NCBI GenBank assembly: GCA_049999805.1
Contig: JBNGIO010005627.1
Coordinates: 26,039 to 90,038 of the forward strand
Direction of reading: 5' to 3'
Length of the DNA stretch: 64,000 bases
Source of the DNA: Folioceros fuciformis
Taxonomy: Eukaryota > Anthocerotophyta > Anthocerotopsida > Anthocerotales
The first letter of the stretch is position 1. Every line of letters begins with the position of its first letter. The notes beneath the pieces are model-generated. The model was not told where the DNA came from. It was given only the letters and a program-made list of their open reading frames with translations, and searched no databases. Below are positions 52,001 through 63,700 of this stretch, in pieces. A program made the translations under genes and the position numbers.

Positions 52001-54838
52001 ATGGGTCGTACTGCACTGATATTCCAGTCGACCGTGCCTGCAGGTTACGAAAGGAGTGTAACGGCTGAGACCGTAAGGAATCTATGCCATCAGGGGCGGC
52101 TCCCTGAAGCTGTCGAGGCTCTTGGAGTTCTGGCGCACACAAACTGTCGCATCTCCAGATCTCTGTTTTATATAGTGCTGAAGGAATGTGTGGGCAAGAA
52201 GGATCTTCCTCTTGGTCGGTTTGTTCATTCACTAACCGTGAAGGAGGGATATGAATCGGATACGTTCCTGTGCAACCACATCCTGAGGATGTATGCTTCT
52301 CATGCCAGATTGCTAGAAGCTGAGGATGTCTTCACCACGGTTGCCGAGCCAGATGCCTTCACGTGGTCCACCATGATATCAGCGTATGTTAAACATGGAC
52401 AGGATAAGCAAGCTCTGCAATTGTATCGTCGCATGAGGATGTCACGTGAAAGGCCAGATGGGCATGTGTTCGTGGCAGCCCTTCAGGCTTGTGCAAGGGG
52501 TGGAGATTTGAAATCTGGGCAGCAGGTGCATGCTGATGTGTTGGCCAGTGGGGTGGAGCCTGATTTGTTTGTGTATAGTTGCCTGGTGGACATGTACGCG
52601 AAGTGTGGGAGCTTGGAGGAAGCTCGAAAGGTTTTTGACGGACTGAGTGTAAAGAATGTAGTTACGTGGAATGCCATGATAGGAGGGTATTCGCAGCATG
52701 GCATTGGGGAGGAAGCCCTCAAGCTTTACGAGACTATGCAAGAAGAAGGCGTGGTTACACCCAGTTCTGTGACATTTGTGTCCCTCCTTCAGGCATGTGC
52801 AAGTTTAGGAAGCACGGCTTTAGAGACGGGGAAGCAGCTTCATGGACAGATTAGAGAACGAGGACTCCAAGATGATACAGTCGTTGGCGGGAGCTTAGTG
52901 AACATGTATGCAAAGTGTGGCAGCCTGGAGGATGCTCGTGAGGTGTTTGACGCACTTGTAGAAAAGAATGTGGTGACTTGGAATGCCATGCTCGCAGGGT
53001 ATTCCCAGCAGGACATGGGGCAAGAGGCGCTTCGTCTCTACAGAGTCATGCAAGGAGAAGACATCGTTGAACTGGATTCGGTGACATTTGTGTGTCTACT
53101 GCAGGCATGTGCAAGTGTGGGCAGCTCAGCATTGGAGAAGGGGAGAGAGCTACATGCACAGATCATAAAACGGGGCCTCCAAAATAATGTGTCAGTCGCA
53201 AACAGCTTGATAAACATGTTTGCTAAATGCGGCAGCTTAGAGGAGGCTGGGGGTGTGTTTGATGGCCTTGGTGAAAGGAATGTGGTGACTTGGAGTGCCA
53301 TGATAGCCGGATATTCCCAGCAGGGCATGGGGCAGGAAGCGCTTCGTATCTACAGGGCTATGGAAGAAGAAGGGTGTGTTACACCCAATTCTGTAACATT
53401 TGTGTTCCTACTGCAGGCATGCGCAAGTGTGGGCACTGCAGCATTGGAGAAGGGGAGGCAGCTTCATGCTCAAATCAGAGAACGAGGAGTTCAAGCTGAT
53501 GTGTTTGTAGCCAGTAGTCTGGTGAACATGTATGCAAAGTGCGGCAGCCTAGAGGACGCTCAGTTTGTGTTTGACCAACTGAGTGAAAAGAACGTGGTGA
53601 CATGGAATGCCATGATAGCAGCATACTCTCGGCAGGGCATGGGCCAGGAAGCCCTTCATCTTTACAGGGGTATGAAAGGAGAAGGCATTCTCCCGCCTGA
53701 TTCTGTGACATTCGTGTGCCTCCTACAGGCATGTGGAAGTGTGGGCGCCCCGGCATTGGAACAGGGAAAGCAGCTTCATGCGGAGATCAGGGAACGAGGC
53801 CTTCAAGCTGATGTCTTGTTAGCCAGCAGCTTGGTACACATGTACGCAAAGTGTGGCAGCTTAGAGAATGCTCAGCGCGTGTTTGACAGTCTAGCTCACA
53901 AAGATGTGGTCACGTGGAGCGACATGATAGCAGCACATTCCCAGAGGGGCATGGGCCAGGAAGCCCTTCGTCTCTACAGTGCCATGCAGGCTGATGGTAT
54001 GCTCGCACCTGACGCTGTCACATTTGTATATCTGCTCCAGGCATGTGCAAATCTTGCAGCCTTGCAGGTGGGAAGGCAACTCCATGCACACATAAAGCAA
54101 CAGGGGCTCCAAGCTGATCCGCTTCTAGCGGGTAGTCTGATGAACATGTATGCAAAGTGCGGTAGCATGGGTGATGCACGACAGGTGTTCGAGGCATTAT
54201 CCGAACGAGATGACACAGCCTGGAATTGTCTGATTGCAGGATACGCCAATCAAGGAGACACTGAAGAGGTGTTTGAGTTGGTTGCCAGAATGAGAGAGGA
54301 TGGCATTGAGCCAAATGGCCTCACGTTCCTCAGTGTCCTAACAGTGTGCAGTCACAGGGGTCTGGTGAACGAGGGTCGAGAGTACTTCGAGGCTATGAGC
54401 AGACATTACGGCATCACCCCCTCCACACAGCACTACTCGTGCATGGTGGATCTCCTTGGTCGTGCAGGACAACTGGATGAGGCTCTGGCTTTGGCAAGGG
54501 CAATGCCTGTACTGCCTGATTCTGCAGTCTGGCACACTCTTTTGGGTGCATGTCGAAAGTGGAGGAATGTGGAGGTGGGATGCCATGCTTTCCATGAAGC
54601 AACCAAGCTGCACAGCAAAGATGCTGCAGCATTTGTCTTGATGTCCAGAGTGTACACAAGCGTCCAGATGTGGGAGCAGGCGGAAAAGATGCAGGCCAGG
54701 AGGAAAACTGTAAGGGCATGGGATCACCCAGGCCACAGCTGGTGGACTGACATGCAAGGATTGGTGCACAGTTTTCTGGTTAGGAGTAACGGCAGTCGTG
54801 AACCACTAACTAGTTTTCACCTCGTGACAGGAGAGTGA
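52001..54838 (+). CDS. PPR-4: PLS-class pentatricopeptide repeat protein
   Basis: Intronless, 945 residues. There is little N-terminal extension before the first element (TAETVRNLCHQGRLPEAVEA), so its targeting signal is short or missing; the true start could lie upstream in an unrecognised exon. Seven MYA-type motifs follow, in near-identical units of about 100 residues, for example MYAKCGSLEEARKVFDGL and MYAKCGSLEDAQFVFDQL, with LLQACASVGTAALEKGRQLH between them. The C-terminus has LLGACRKWRNVEVGCHAF, AAAFVLMSRVYTSVQMWEQA, and RAWDHPGHSWWTDMQGLVHS, then an unrelated tail of about 23 residues. No DYW domain. It is a paralogue of PPR-2: both share the CHQG/CNQG-x-L-EAVEALG start, the NHILRMYASH block, the RPDGH/KPDGH block and the SWWTDM end. 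Confidence 0.94.
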   Translation: MGRTALIFQSTVPAGYERSVTAETVRNLCHQGRLPEAVEALGVLAHTNCRISRSLFYIVLKECVGKKDLPLGRFVHSLTVKEGYESDTFLCNHILRMYASHARLLEAEDVFTTVAEPDAFTWSTMISAYVKHGQDKQALQLYRRMRMSRERPDGHVFVAALQACARGGDLKSGQQVHADVLASGVEPDLFVYSCLVDMYAKCGSLEEARKVFDGLSVKNVVTWNAMIGGYSQHGIGEEALKLYETMQEEGVVTPSSVTFVSLLQACASLGSTALETGKQLHGQIRERGLQDDTVVGGSLVNMYAKCGSLEDAREVFDALVEKNVVTWNAMLAGYSQQDMGQEALRLYRVMQGEDIVELDSVTFVCLLQACASVGSSALEKGRELHAQIIKRGLQNNVSVANSLINMFAKCGSLEEAGGVFDGLGERNVVTWSAMIAGYSQQGMGQEALRIYRAMEEEGCVTPNSVTFVFLLQACASVGTAALEKGRQLHAQIRERGVQADVFVASSLVNMYAKCGSLEDAQFVFDQLSEKNVVTWNAMIAAYSRQGMGQEALHLYRGMKGEGILPPDSVTFVCLLQACGSVGAPALEQGKQLHAEIRERGLQADVLLASSLVHMYAKCGSLENAQRVFDSLAHKDVVTWSDMIAAHSQRGMGQEALRLYSAMQADGMLAPDAVTFVYLLQACANLAALQVGRQLHAHIKQQGLQADPLLAGSLMNMYAKCGSMGDARQVFEALSERDDTAWNCLIAGYANQGDTEEVFELVARMREDGIEPNGLTFLSVLTVCSHRGLVNEGREYFEAMSRHYGITPSTQHYSCMVDLLGRAGQLDEALALARAMPVLPDSAVWHTLLGACRKWRNVEVGCHAFHEATKLHSKDAAAFVLMSRVYTSVQMWEQAEKMQARRKTVRAWDHPGHSWWTDMQGLVHSFLVRSNGSREPLTSFHLVTGE

Positions 54839-55190
54839 ATTTAACGTGAGTATGGCGTAAATGCCACGGTCAAAATTCTTCCGTTCATACCGAAACAGCA
54901 GAATACTTGAATGGTTCGCTTAGTCAACTCACTTAAAGGCGTGCCCACTTCCGGACCCTACCTCCGCGTCACACGTCTGGACTGCAAGCTCTTGGCACTA
55001 CTGACAGGCAAACAGGTACCAGCCAAGGAGCCGGCGTAGACGTGCTCCTCTTCCCCGCCTACAGACTAATGGCCCAGGAAATCAAAGAATGCATAATCAC
55101 AAAGCGATCTACCTACTGCCAACGGTGCATAATGAAGATTTAGTTGAGATTTAGTCTCCAAGGTAACTTTGGAGGCGAAGTTGACTGCGA
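54839..55190. other. Convergent intergenic region, PPR-4 / SERRATE
   Basis: 3' flanks of PPR-4 (+) and SERRATE (-). Contains a short direct repeat (GACTGCGAT) at the very end of the SERRATE gene. Nothing else seen. Confidence 0.55.
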
Positions 55191-58100
55191 TCAAAGACTG
55201 CGATAGTCAATAACGGTAACTTCGTCCTCCGGTGCATCTAGATCATGGTAACTGCACAATAAAATACATCGAGGTCAGGATGGCAACCAAACGGTTTGGA
55301 ATAGTATGGAACCAAACGGAAGTTGAGACGCTACCTTCGGACATGACGTGGGTCCGGACGCAAAGCTTGACCCATGGGCACCATGAGCGGCGGATTATCC
55401 ATCAACCCACCGACCATGTGTCCTCCATGATGCGATCGCCCCCTGCGTCCATGACCGCCTCCGTTTGCCTCTCCATCAAATGCTGGCTCGAATGCAGCCG
55501 GATGGAAGGCAGGGGGACCACCTTGCTCTCTCAACATCCGCATCGCTACCTCGGGAGGGGCCGGGACAAACGGACCTAATGGCCTGCAGAAAGCAGAGAC
55601 ATTTCCCCCACATTAGCTAAGGAAAGACAACGACAAATCTCACGACAAAACAAAACCAGAGAAGAGTGAAGAGCTTCACTCACCCAGCGCCTGGTACGGG
55701 CATGAGTACTGGGGGCGGCGGGGGCATATCTGATCCATACGCAGGAGGCCCACGCATTGGAGGACCAGAGAAGGGATCAAACATCGGAGGATCACCGGAC
55801 GTATCGAAACTGCCCTGTGGCCCTCCCATAGCATCATGACTAGGTGCCACCATTCCCGATGGTGTAAACTCTCTGTTAGAAGGAGACTGTTCACCACCTC
55901 GGTCAAATCGTTCATCCTCAACTCCGGGTCGATCAAACCTATCATTCTCTCGACGCTCAAAGCGTTCTGAATCCCTTAGGTCTCTACCTGCTGCATGAGG
56001 ACCCTGTGCCAGTATCTGCATTCGGTCACCTGCCATGCGCTCTGCAGGACCACCAATACCACCATTGCCACCACCATGTCGTCGCCTACGGCCTCCTTTG
56101 TCTCTCTATAAACAGGAAGAAAGCAGGTCAAAATAAGTCCAAAGTGACAGCCAGCGAAGAAAACAGGCGAAAATAAGTTCGTAGTGACAGCCAGCGCTGC
56201 TAGCGCAAAGCCTAAGACAGGGTGTGGGTACGATTCTGGGGCATAATTCGTAGACAAAAGTTGCAAAGGACACACCTGAGATGGCTGAAATGCCACATTA
56301 GCTGAGACTCCTGGAGCACCTGGATCACTGTTGAATGACCACCAAGAGACTGTCAACGTTCGAACACACCTGGAAATACATGTCGAGAGACTCAACAAGA
56401 CATCATTGATACCTCATGTAATTCTGGAAGAAGAGGTCGTGCCGAGACTTCGCAATAACATCGCTGACCAGTTCAGGATGTTTCAACTTCAAGTGCTTGT
56501 GTACATACTCTGGACCATGGAACAATTTGGTGCAACCTTTAGCTCCACACCCATATTTCCAGCCGTATTTATCATCCTTAATTTTTCGAACAAACGGATC
56601 AAGAGCATCATTTGCTGCAGTTTCCAGCTTCTCTCTACCCAGCATTGACTCGATTAAGTCACGGCCCTGCAGCCTTGCTTGCCATGTACCGTCAATTTTC
56701 TTCTCCCAATCAGCAGCAGTCACAGACCCTGGCTCATCTGCGACTTTGGTATCCTTTCTCACATGACGATATCCCCTGGCAGACTCTCGCAACTCAATTC
56801 CTCCATAGTAATCCAAGCTATGGACCCTCCATAAATATGTCAGCATCACATCGAGGAGTTCCAGACCTTCATAACCTTTCACCTGGTTGGCCCCTCTTAC
56901 AATCACAATATGCCCTGCAGAACTACCACTCAGTGATCTATCCCCCTCTACATTTTGATTATCTTGAGTCAGTATGTTGCCCTCAATCCCTTTCTCACTA
57001 TCCAGCTTCTTTATCAAGGCCCGCGCTTGGTCGATATCCTTCGGAAACCTTTTGGGGTCACCACTGATGGATGACACTTTAGGAGCGGCATCTAGTTCCT
57101 TATCTTTCGATTGAGCACGAGCAGGCCGACGTCTCTTCCCACCCATTTCCGTGTCTTCTTCAGACGCTCCCTCTGCTGCACGGCTTCCTGTTCCAATTGG
57201 ACCTCTGCATAACCACTAGTCATGTGTAACGCCAGCAATCCACTGAAACCAATGTACCTCCCTCACTTTTAACAATTCACAGGTAGGGAATATGAGGTTC
57301 ACATACACATCCAAAGTGCCAGCTTCAAGCTCAGCTTGAAAATCCTTTGCTAGGGCCTTGGCATTTTCATTTCTCCTGTAAAGAAACAAAGGTAAGAGGA
57401 TTTCCTTACCAACTCCTTTATACGTGGGTTGAAAAGCTAGATAAATATGAGGTTTCAGCAATGCTACCTCAGAAGCACACTTTCCAGCTTGGAAGGATCG
57501 TACTTCTCTCGTAACCTGAGAGAAGGCCACCATAAAAATCAGTCCTGGACAACTAAGCAAGCAGAAAGAGGCTGGAGTCCTAAAAAGCTGAGCCTAGTGA
57601 CCTTCGACATAGTCAAGGCTTCAGATTTTGAGGTGGAGAGCCTGGATTGATGCAGGGGTTTGGGGTTTACCACTCATCATCTTTATGCTGAGCAAAGTAG
57701 GCCCGCTTTTGAGTAGTGATGTACTCAGCCTTGTATTCCTCATATCTGTTTGTCAGACAGATGACAACTCTCTCGATTACCCAGTTCAATTACGTAGGCA
57801 TCCACCTCACTACACAATTCGAGATGAGACTCCATTCGACTGCTGCAGCTGAACAAAAAGGTTCCTGGAAAATAAAAGCTGGAGCTCGTCTAGGACTAAA
57901 ACGAGAACACACCTTCGTTCAGCTTCTGCTGGGAGTATGTCATCTTCTAACTCCGCTATGAAGAGCTTGTAGGTCATGAGGCCTTCCCTGCCAAAGTTAA
58001 CAAATATGATGTTAAAGCTGGTTTCAAGAGCAAGATCCCTTGTAGAAGTCAGGTGATTACGGAGAACTGATGTACCTGCGGTTTGGCAACCCAGCATACA

Positions 58101-60115
58101 TGCCTGATGAGTGGTGTGGTCCATCACTGAAGCCACTCCGACCAGGGCCCTGCCAGCCTGTACAGAAAAGAGTAAAAATAATGCAGCACTGTAGAAGTTA
58201 CAGCCCAACTGAAATCACTGCACTAGACTGAGCTGTACACACATCAGGGACTAAAACTTGCACACTTCACTCTACATTGGAAAAGTACACTATGACAATC
58301 AGCATATCACTCAATAGTAATTTTGTTGAAGCTACCATAAGCAAGTCCCCTCTCTCACACAGGGCACTTGCAAAAGTAAAGACATAGTCAGACTAGTCAG
58401 GCACCAACAGCAAAACATTGGTAATCCATGAATGCCCAATTGAAGTGCAGTTTCAAACAATCCCCACACCTCGAGAGCCTGGATGTCGTACTCTATCATC
58501 CCCAAAGCCCCCTCGTCCTCCCAGAGTTCCTGCTCTGTCATACTGGCCCATTCCATCATATCCATGCCTGGTGGTAGCAACACAGTCAGAAATGACAGAC
58601 AATGTGATGCCTACTTGCTCTTCTTAGTAGAACTCAACTTTGCAGCAGAGAAAGTTAGCTAGCTTGTGCCAGGCCACAAACAAGACCAATAATCTGGAAT
58701 CAGGTTGAAGATCATTCCCATCTATTCGGAACCAGTAATACAGGTCATATACACGATGGGAACAACATGCCAGGTCCCATAAGTACAAGAAGACGAGTAG
58801 CATGGATACACCCGTGCACTTCCAACCTCACTAGCCAAGTCTGCAGAAGGTCGCCTCCATTTTGCTGCATAGTCCATCTCCAGAGAAATCCCATCCTCTG
58901 GAGTAGGTCTATAATTTCTTAGGCGCCAATCGCCCTGCCTGGCAGGAACTTTAGGAAACCCGTGCAAACAGTAGGAAAGATACCAACATGAGCAATAGAG
59001 TAGTGAACTACTGGAAGGGGGTCCTCAGATTCATCAGATATAAAGGAAAACGATGTAAAAGATTGAGAAATTTGAGAAGTTCAGCGGAGACTTCAGAGGG
59101 GAAAGGGAACAGATAAAGAAAATCCCTCAGACAAAATGAAGTATTTGAGTTGAAGCCATAGAGGTATCTAAAAGGCGCAATTGACAAGTAGTGGGCCGGC
59201 AGAATCCTCACACACAGAAAACCCCCGTTATCATCAACTGCATATGACACACAGTTTCAGGGTTTGGCAGCGAATTTGCGGTTAATAAAAGCATCCACGC
59301 AGCTTCGATGACAACAAATCATAGAGCCTGGTGCAGATAACAAGAAGCTTAAGGGTCAACACAACTTTGTTGTTGGTAAATTGGTCGAAGAAAAATCTGC
59401 TGGGATGCCACAGGTAACTCTTTAGATATAAAGCTCAGAGGTCCGACTTGAGATCCACACAAGGAGGAATGGACCTCAAATCGGACTCCAGAGCAAAATC
59501 TCAGATAGTTCAGACGTTCGCCCCATGGCAGCTGAATGAGATTCGCCTCCTCAAACGGAGAGAAGTAGCACAGCACAAAAACCCTTGCGAACGATTAAAC
59601 ATATTTGCCACCAAACTGAGATCAATCCCAGGAAAGAGACAGCAACTCCCAGCTAGAAGGCAGCGACAAGACACACTCACACACGTGATTTCACACAAGA
59701 GACTCTACCTTCGGTCTGCAGGGAACGCCGTATCTCCTGCAAGAATGTCGTCGTCCCTCCGCGTCCTCTTGTAGGGCGGAGTCCGGCGCACGGGGCTGTG
59801 CCGCCGGTCCCTGTGAGCTGGAGGACTGGGAGTCTTCCTCCTCTTGTGCTCCCTGTCTCTGTCCCTCCTCTCCGAACCGCTCCCTGACCCGTCATGATTC
59901 CCCCTCTTCTCATGATGCTCCCCGCTCCGACGAGGGCCACGCTCATCCCCCCTCCCGTCCCGAGGACCTGCCTTATCATCCCTGCGCTCTCTGGAGTCCC
60001 GGTCCCGCCGCCTATCCTCTCCGCTCCTCTCCTTCCTCCCGTCCTCGGACCGGTCGCGACGGCGCTCATCCCGCGGAACACCAGGATCCGGAACGGCTGC
60101 AGGTACCTCCGTCAT
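55191..60115 (-). CDS. SE: SERRATE (ARS2-type zinc-finger protein), more than 10 exons
   Basis: Nuclear scaffold that joins the microprocessor (DCL1/HYL1), the cap-binding complex and the spliceosome in miRNA and pre-mRNA processing. Start at 60115 (MTEVPAAVPDPGVPRDER). Exon 1 (60115-59709) encodes the Arg/Asp/Glu-rich disordered N-terminus with HRDRRHSPVRR. Later exons carry GLMTYKLFIAELEDDILPAE (57987-57913), YEEYKAEYITTQKRAYF (57745-57671), LREKYDPSKLESVL (57515-57468) and RNENAKALAKDFQAELEAGT (57375-57258). The large exon near 57204-56413 has LLDVMLTYLWRVHSLDYYGG and the C2H2 finger YGCGAKGCTKLFHGPEYVHK. Then come DPGAPG (56327-56276), an RDKGGRRRR region (56105-55684), MPVPGAGPLGPFVPAPPEVA across 55684/55583, and the signature C-terminus YHDLDAPEDEVTVIDYRSL (55251-55191). 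The junction near 57258/57204 and the exons between 58000 and 59700 are only approximately placed. Confidence 0.94.
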
Positions 60116-60764
60116 TGTGGAAGCTTCCGTCAGCGCCGGCGCAGCCTCCGCCTGGAAACATTGCAGGGACACCTCTACAGCATCAAGAAACCGTGCGTAT
60201 AGTTGCAAGCGCTCGGAAATGCACCATCCTACTTGGATGCAACAACAAACCCACACGCGTTTGCTCATACAGAAAAAAATCTCCTGCAGCCTCCCGACCT
60301 GGCCATCGACCTGAGCGGGCTCGCCCGGAGGCTCCGCAGCTGGTTCTTCTGACGCCAGCGCTCTCGACGGAGAGCCCTCCTCCAGACTGCTACACTGGGT
60401 ACAATCCTAACAAAGCAGATCACAACAAGGCAGCCAAATTTCGAATAGTTTTGCTCCGCCTCAGCCACTCCCCCCCATAGCCAGGTCTCAGAGTGTCTAT
60501 ATGTCCAAAGATCGCTCTTGCTCGAAAGATGGTCCCCAAAACGGAGCGCCAGGGTTTCCTCGGGTGCAAAACGAAACATGATACGAAACCCTAAGCATTT
60601 AATTAAACATAGCCATACACTTCGAACTATGACCTGTAGCTTCCCAGAAGCGGGAGTAATTTAGACATTTCTACGAGAAGTACTTGCTAATATGTGAAAC
60701 CTCTCCAATACGAGGGCAAAAAGAATGGGTCGAAACACGAACAACAAGATTTGGTTTTTTCGCT
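60116..60764. promoter_or_regulatory. SERRATE promoter and SMC6 3' flank, with telobox
   Basis: The 650 bp between the SERRATE start codon and the SMC6 stop codon (both minus strand) must hold the SERRATE promoter and leader. A telobox AAACCCTAA occurs at 60586-60594, and AGGGTTT lies nearby at about 60551-60557. Teloboxes are typical of promoters of growth and RNA-processing genes. An open frame reads upstream of the chosen SERRATE start but has no SERRATE similarity. Confidence 0.5.
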
Positions 60765-63700
60765 TTACGGCCGAGGGCTAGCCATTTGCTGCTTCTTCAC
60801 CTTTGGTCCTGCCTCAACGGAGCTGATGTCGTGCGGAGTTATGAAGATCCACTGTGAGCCTTGTTTCAAAGCGAAATCCACAACAGCTGCCAGGCTGATC
60901 TTCCTCTTCACGTCGTCCATAAAGACGTCGAATTCGTCCATGGCTCTGAATGGAGACTCCGTCATTTGGTGCAACGCCAGCGCGAAAGCCAGTGTGGAGA
61001 AGGATCGCTCGCCTCCAGAGAGAGCTCTGGTGTCTCGAACGGCGCTATGAGACGAGTCTTGGGGCAATGTCACACACAACTCCAACGTTTCGTTCTCGTA
61101 GTCCACTTTGGCGCGGCCTGTACATCCGGTCTTGCGGAGGTGGCAATTGAACTTCCAGTGAAGCTGTCTTTTGAGGTAGAGACAGTTCCTGCCGAAGTAC
61201 TCGTATCTTGTCTCCAAGGCTGTTCTGATCATCTCCAGTTTGTTCTTGATGCCGTGGTAGACGGCTCCTCTCTTGAAAATCTTCTTCTGCAGTTTCCGGG
61301 CTTGCACTTGGAGATCTTCGACGGGGCAGTCGTCGCTGCTCGCACCTTGCACTCTCTGCTTGGCTTGCAACCGCCTGAGCTCTACTTGCAAGGTTTCTGG
61401 AGTCGAACCGTCGTCAAAGCTCACGTCCTTTCTGGCACACACTTCTGCAGCCTTCGCCTGCTTCTCCTCTAGCTGCTCCCTGATCCTTGAAACCTCTTCC
61501 TCCCTTTTGCGGATGTCAGCTAGCACTTTATCGTTCATCATGTTCTCATAGTGAGCTACTTTTTGTTCCGCCTCCTTCACCTTAGACAACCGAACTAGCA
61601 CCTCCTGCTCAGCTTCGTGGACTATGGCCGACTTCTCTTCGGCTGAAGCTCGGATGGCTTGCAGGTTCCTCTTCACTTGATCACAGTTTCTCTGTGCCAC
61701 CACAAGCTGAGCTTCAATCTTCTGGAGTTCGGACTCTTTCTCTTCCACTTCGCCTTCAGCCTCCCTGATGTCCTGTTCGATCTCTTCTGTGTTTGGCTGA
61801 ACTGCTTCCGCGATCTGTGAGCTGGCTATCGCCTGGAGCTCCTGCAGGAATGATTCCTTTCCGCTCAGACGATGCTGAGCTTCAACCCTGGACCTCTTGG
61901 CTCGATTTTGCTCAGCTTCCAACTGTGCCTTCGAGTTTTCGGCTCCTCGCTTCCTCTGCTTCGTAGATATGATGACCTCATTGGCCTCCGCGATTTCGTG
62001 ACGGGTCCTCTCGATCTCCTCATCAAACCGAACCCCAAGTCTTCCGGATCGAAGATTTCGGTCCCTAGGCAGCGAGGTCTCCACACCCCTCCTCAGAAAT
62101 AGCTTCATTCCATCCTTAGTGAACACCTCTTTCACATTGCTGATTCCTCTTGAAAATGCGATGGCCTTGGCCGCATCAAAATTTTCCGCCAGCACTTGCC
62201 TTTCGACCGAGCCTTGATCAACGAGGACATTCATGACTGTGGCATTGTCGGTGTTGATAACCGACATGACAGTTGTGAGATTTGGATCTGGAAGCATGTG
62301 CTGTGGCAGCGACATCAAAGGCCGATCAAAATCGTAGATCATGATCGTAAGCTTGCAACGGCAGTCCGTCGAGATCCTTCGAAGCAGAAGCAGATCTTGG
62401 TGGTTATGCACCACGAAGGCATTCAAAAGCCCCCCGACAGCCGCTTCTACAGCTAGGGACCAGGAATTATCTCCAGACAGAGAAACATGAGCTCCAATGG
62501 GCCCGATAGGAGGCCTGCTGAAGCTCTGCCACCGTTGCTCGATGGCTCTCAAGACATTGAGTACGTTATCCCCTCCAAACGCTGTCACTGTATTTGTCTG
62601 TGCCCTCTGCAGACGCAGCACACAGGCTTCCAAGTCCCGAACTGCCCTCCGTTTCTCCTCCAGCTCAGTCACAATGGACCTGACAGCCTCTGCAGCACTG
62701 GTTAACTGGTCCTGCAAATTTTGCTCCAGCTGCGCAGCTGTATCAACTTCAGCCTTTGCAGCATCCAGATCTGCTCTCACTCGCTCCATCTCTATTCGCC
62801 CTGCTTCCATCTCAGCTTGGGTGTCACGGGCAAATCTGGCTTGCAATTCAGCAGAAACCCCTTGGAGAGCCCTGATATTCTCTTTTATCTTGTCTATGGC
62901 CCTTCGCCTCACAGCAGAATCCTCCTCCATGGAAGCCACTTTTCTAGCTGCTTCCTCGTACTCCCTGGCAACAAGCTCCTGTTCCTGGCCCATGCTTTGC
63001 GCATTCTCCAGCATGGCAGTAATCTGAGCCATACTTTCGACATGGGCCTCTGTGCACCTCTCCAGCTCGGCCTTAGAGTCATCTATGAGCTTCTGCAAGG
63101 TTGGTATCCTGCCCCTAAACCTCTCCAAATTCTCCAACTCTTCCTCGTAATTCTTGTCAGCTTCACAAACCCAAGCCCAAGCCAGCTTCTTCTGCGTATC
63201 TGCGATCGCCGTAGTCAGCCCCTCCATTTCCAGCCGTTTCTCAATCCGGTCAGCCAACTGCTGCAGCGACAGATTCAGAGGCTCCAATCCCTTCTCCAAC
63301 TCAACCACAGTCCCACTCACACTCTCCAGCTTCTCGCTTATCTGGGTCAGAACGTCACTCACTTGCTGCAGCAAAGTGGACTTGAAGAAGAACTTGAACT
63401 TATCCTTCGGCGTTCCGTTATGAAGAAACTCCTTGCTCTTGTCCTGCGTCATGATAACACACGGATTCTGCACTTCGATATTGAAATGCTCCACCAACGA
63501 CACAACCTCATCCCGTTTGGTCGCAACCTTCTTGCCCTTATAATCCTTGATCGCAAACGTACTGGTCCCCGAAGAGGTGATCCTCCGCTCCACGCAAATG
63601 GTATCCCCATAAACGTCGTGCCTGAAAGCGTCCTCCCCCTCGTTCTTCATCTCCACAGCAACCAGAGCGTAGGAGCTACCCGTCTTGATGAAGTCCTTCA

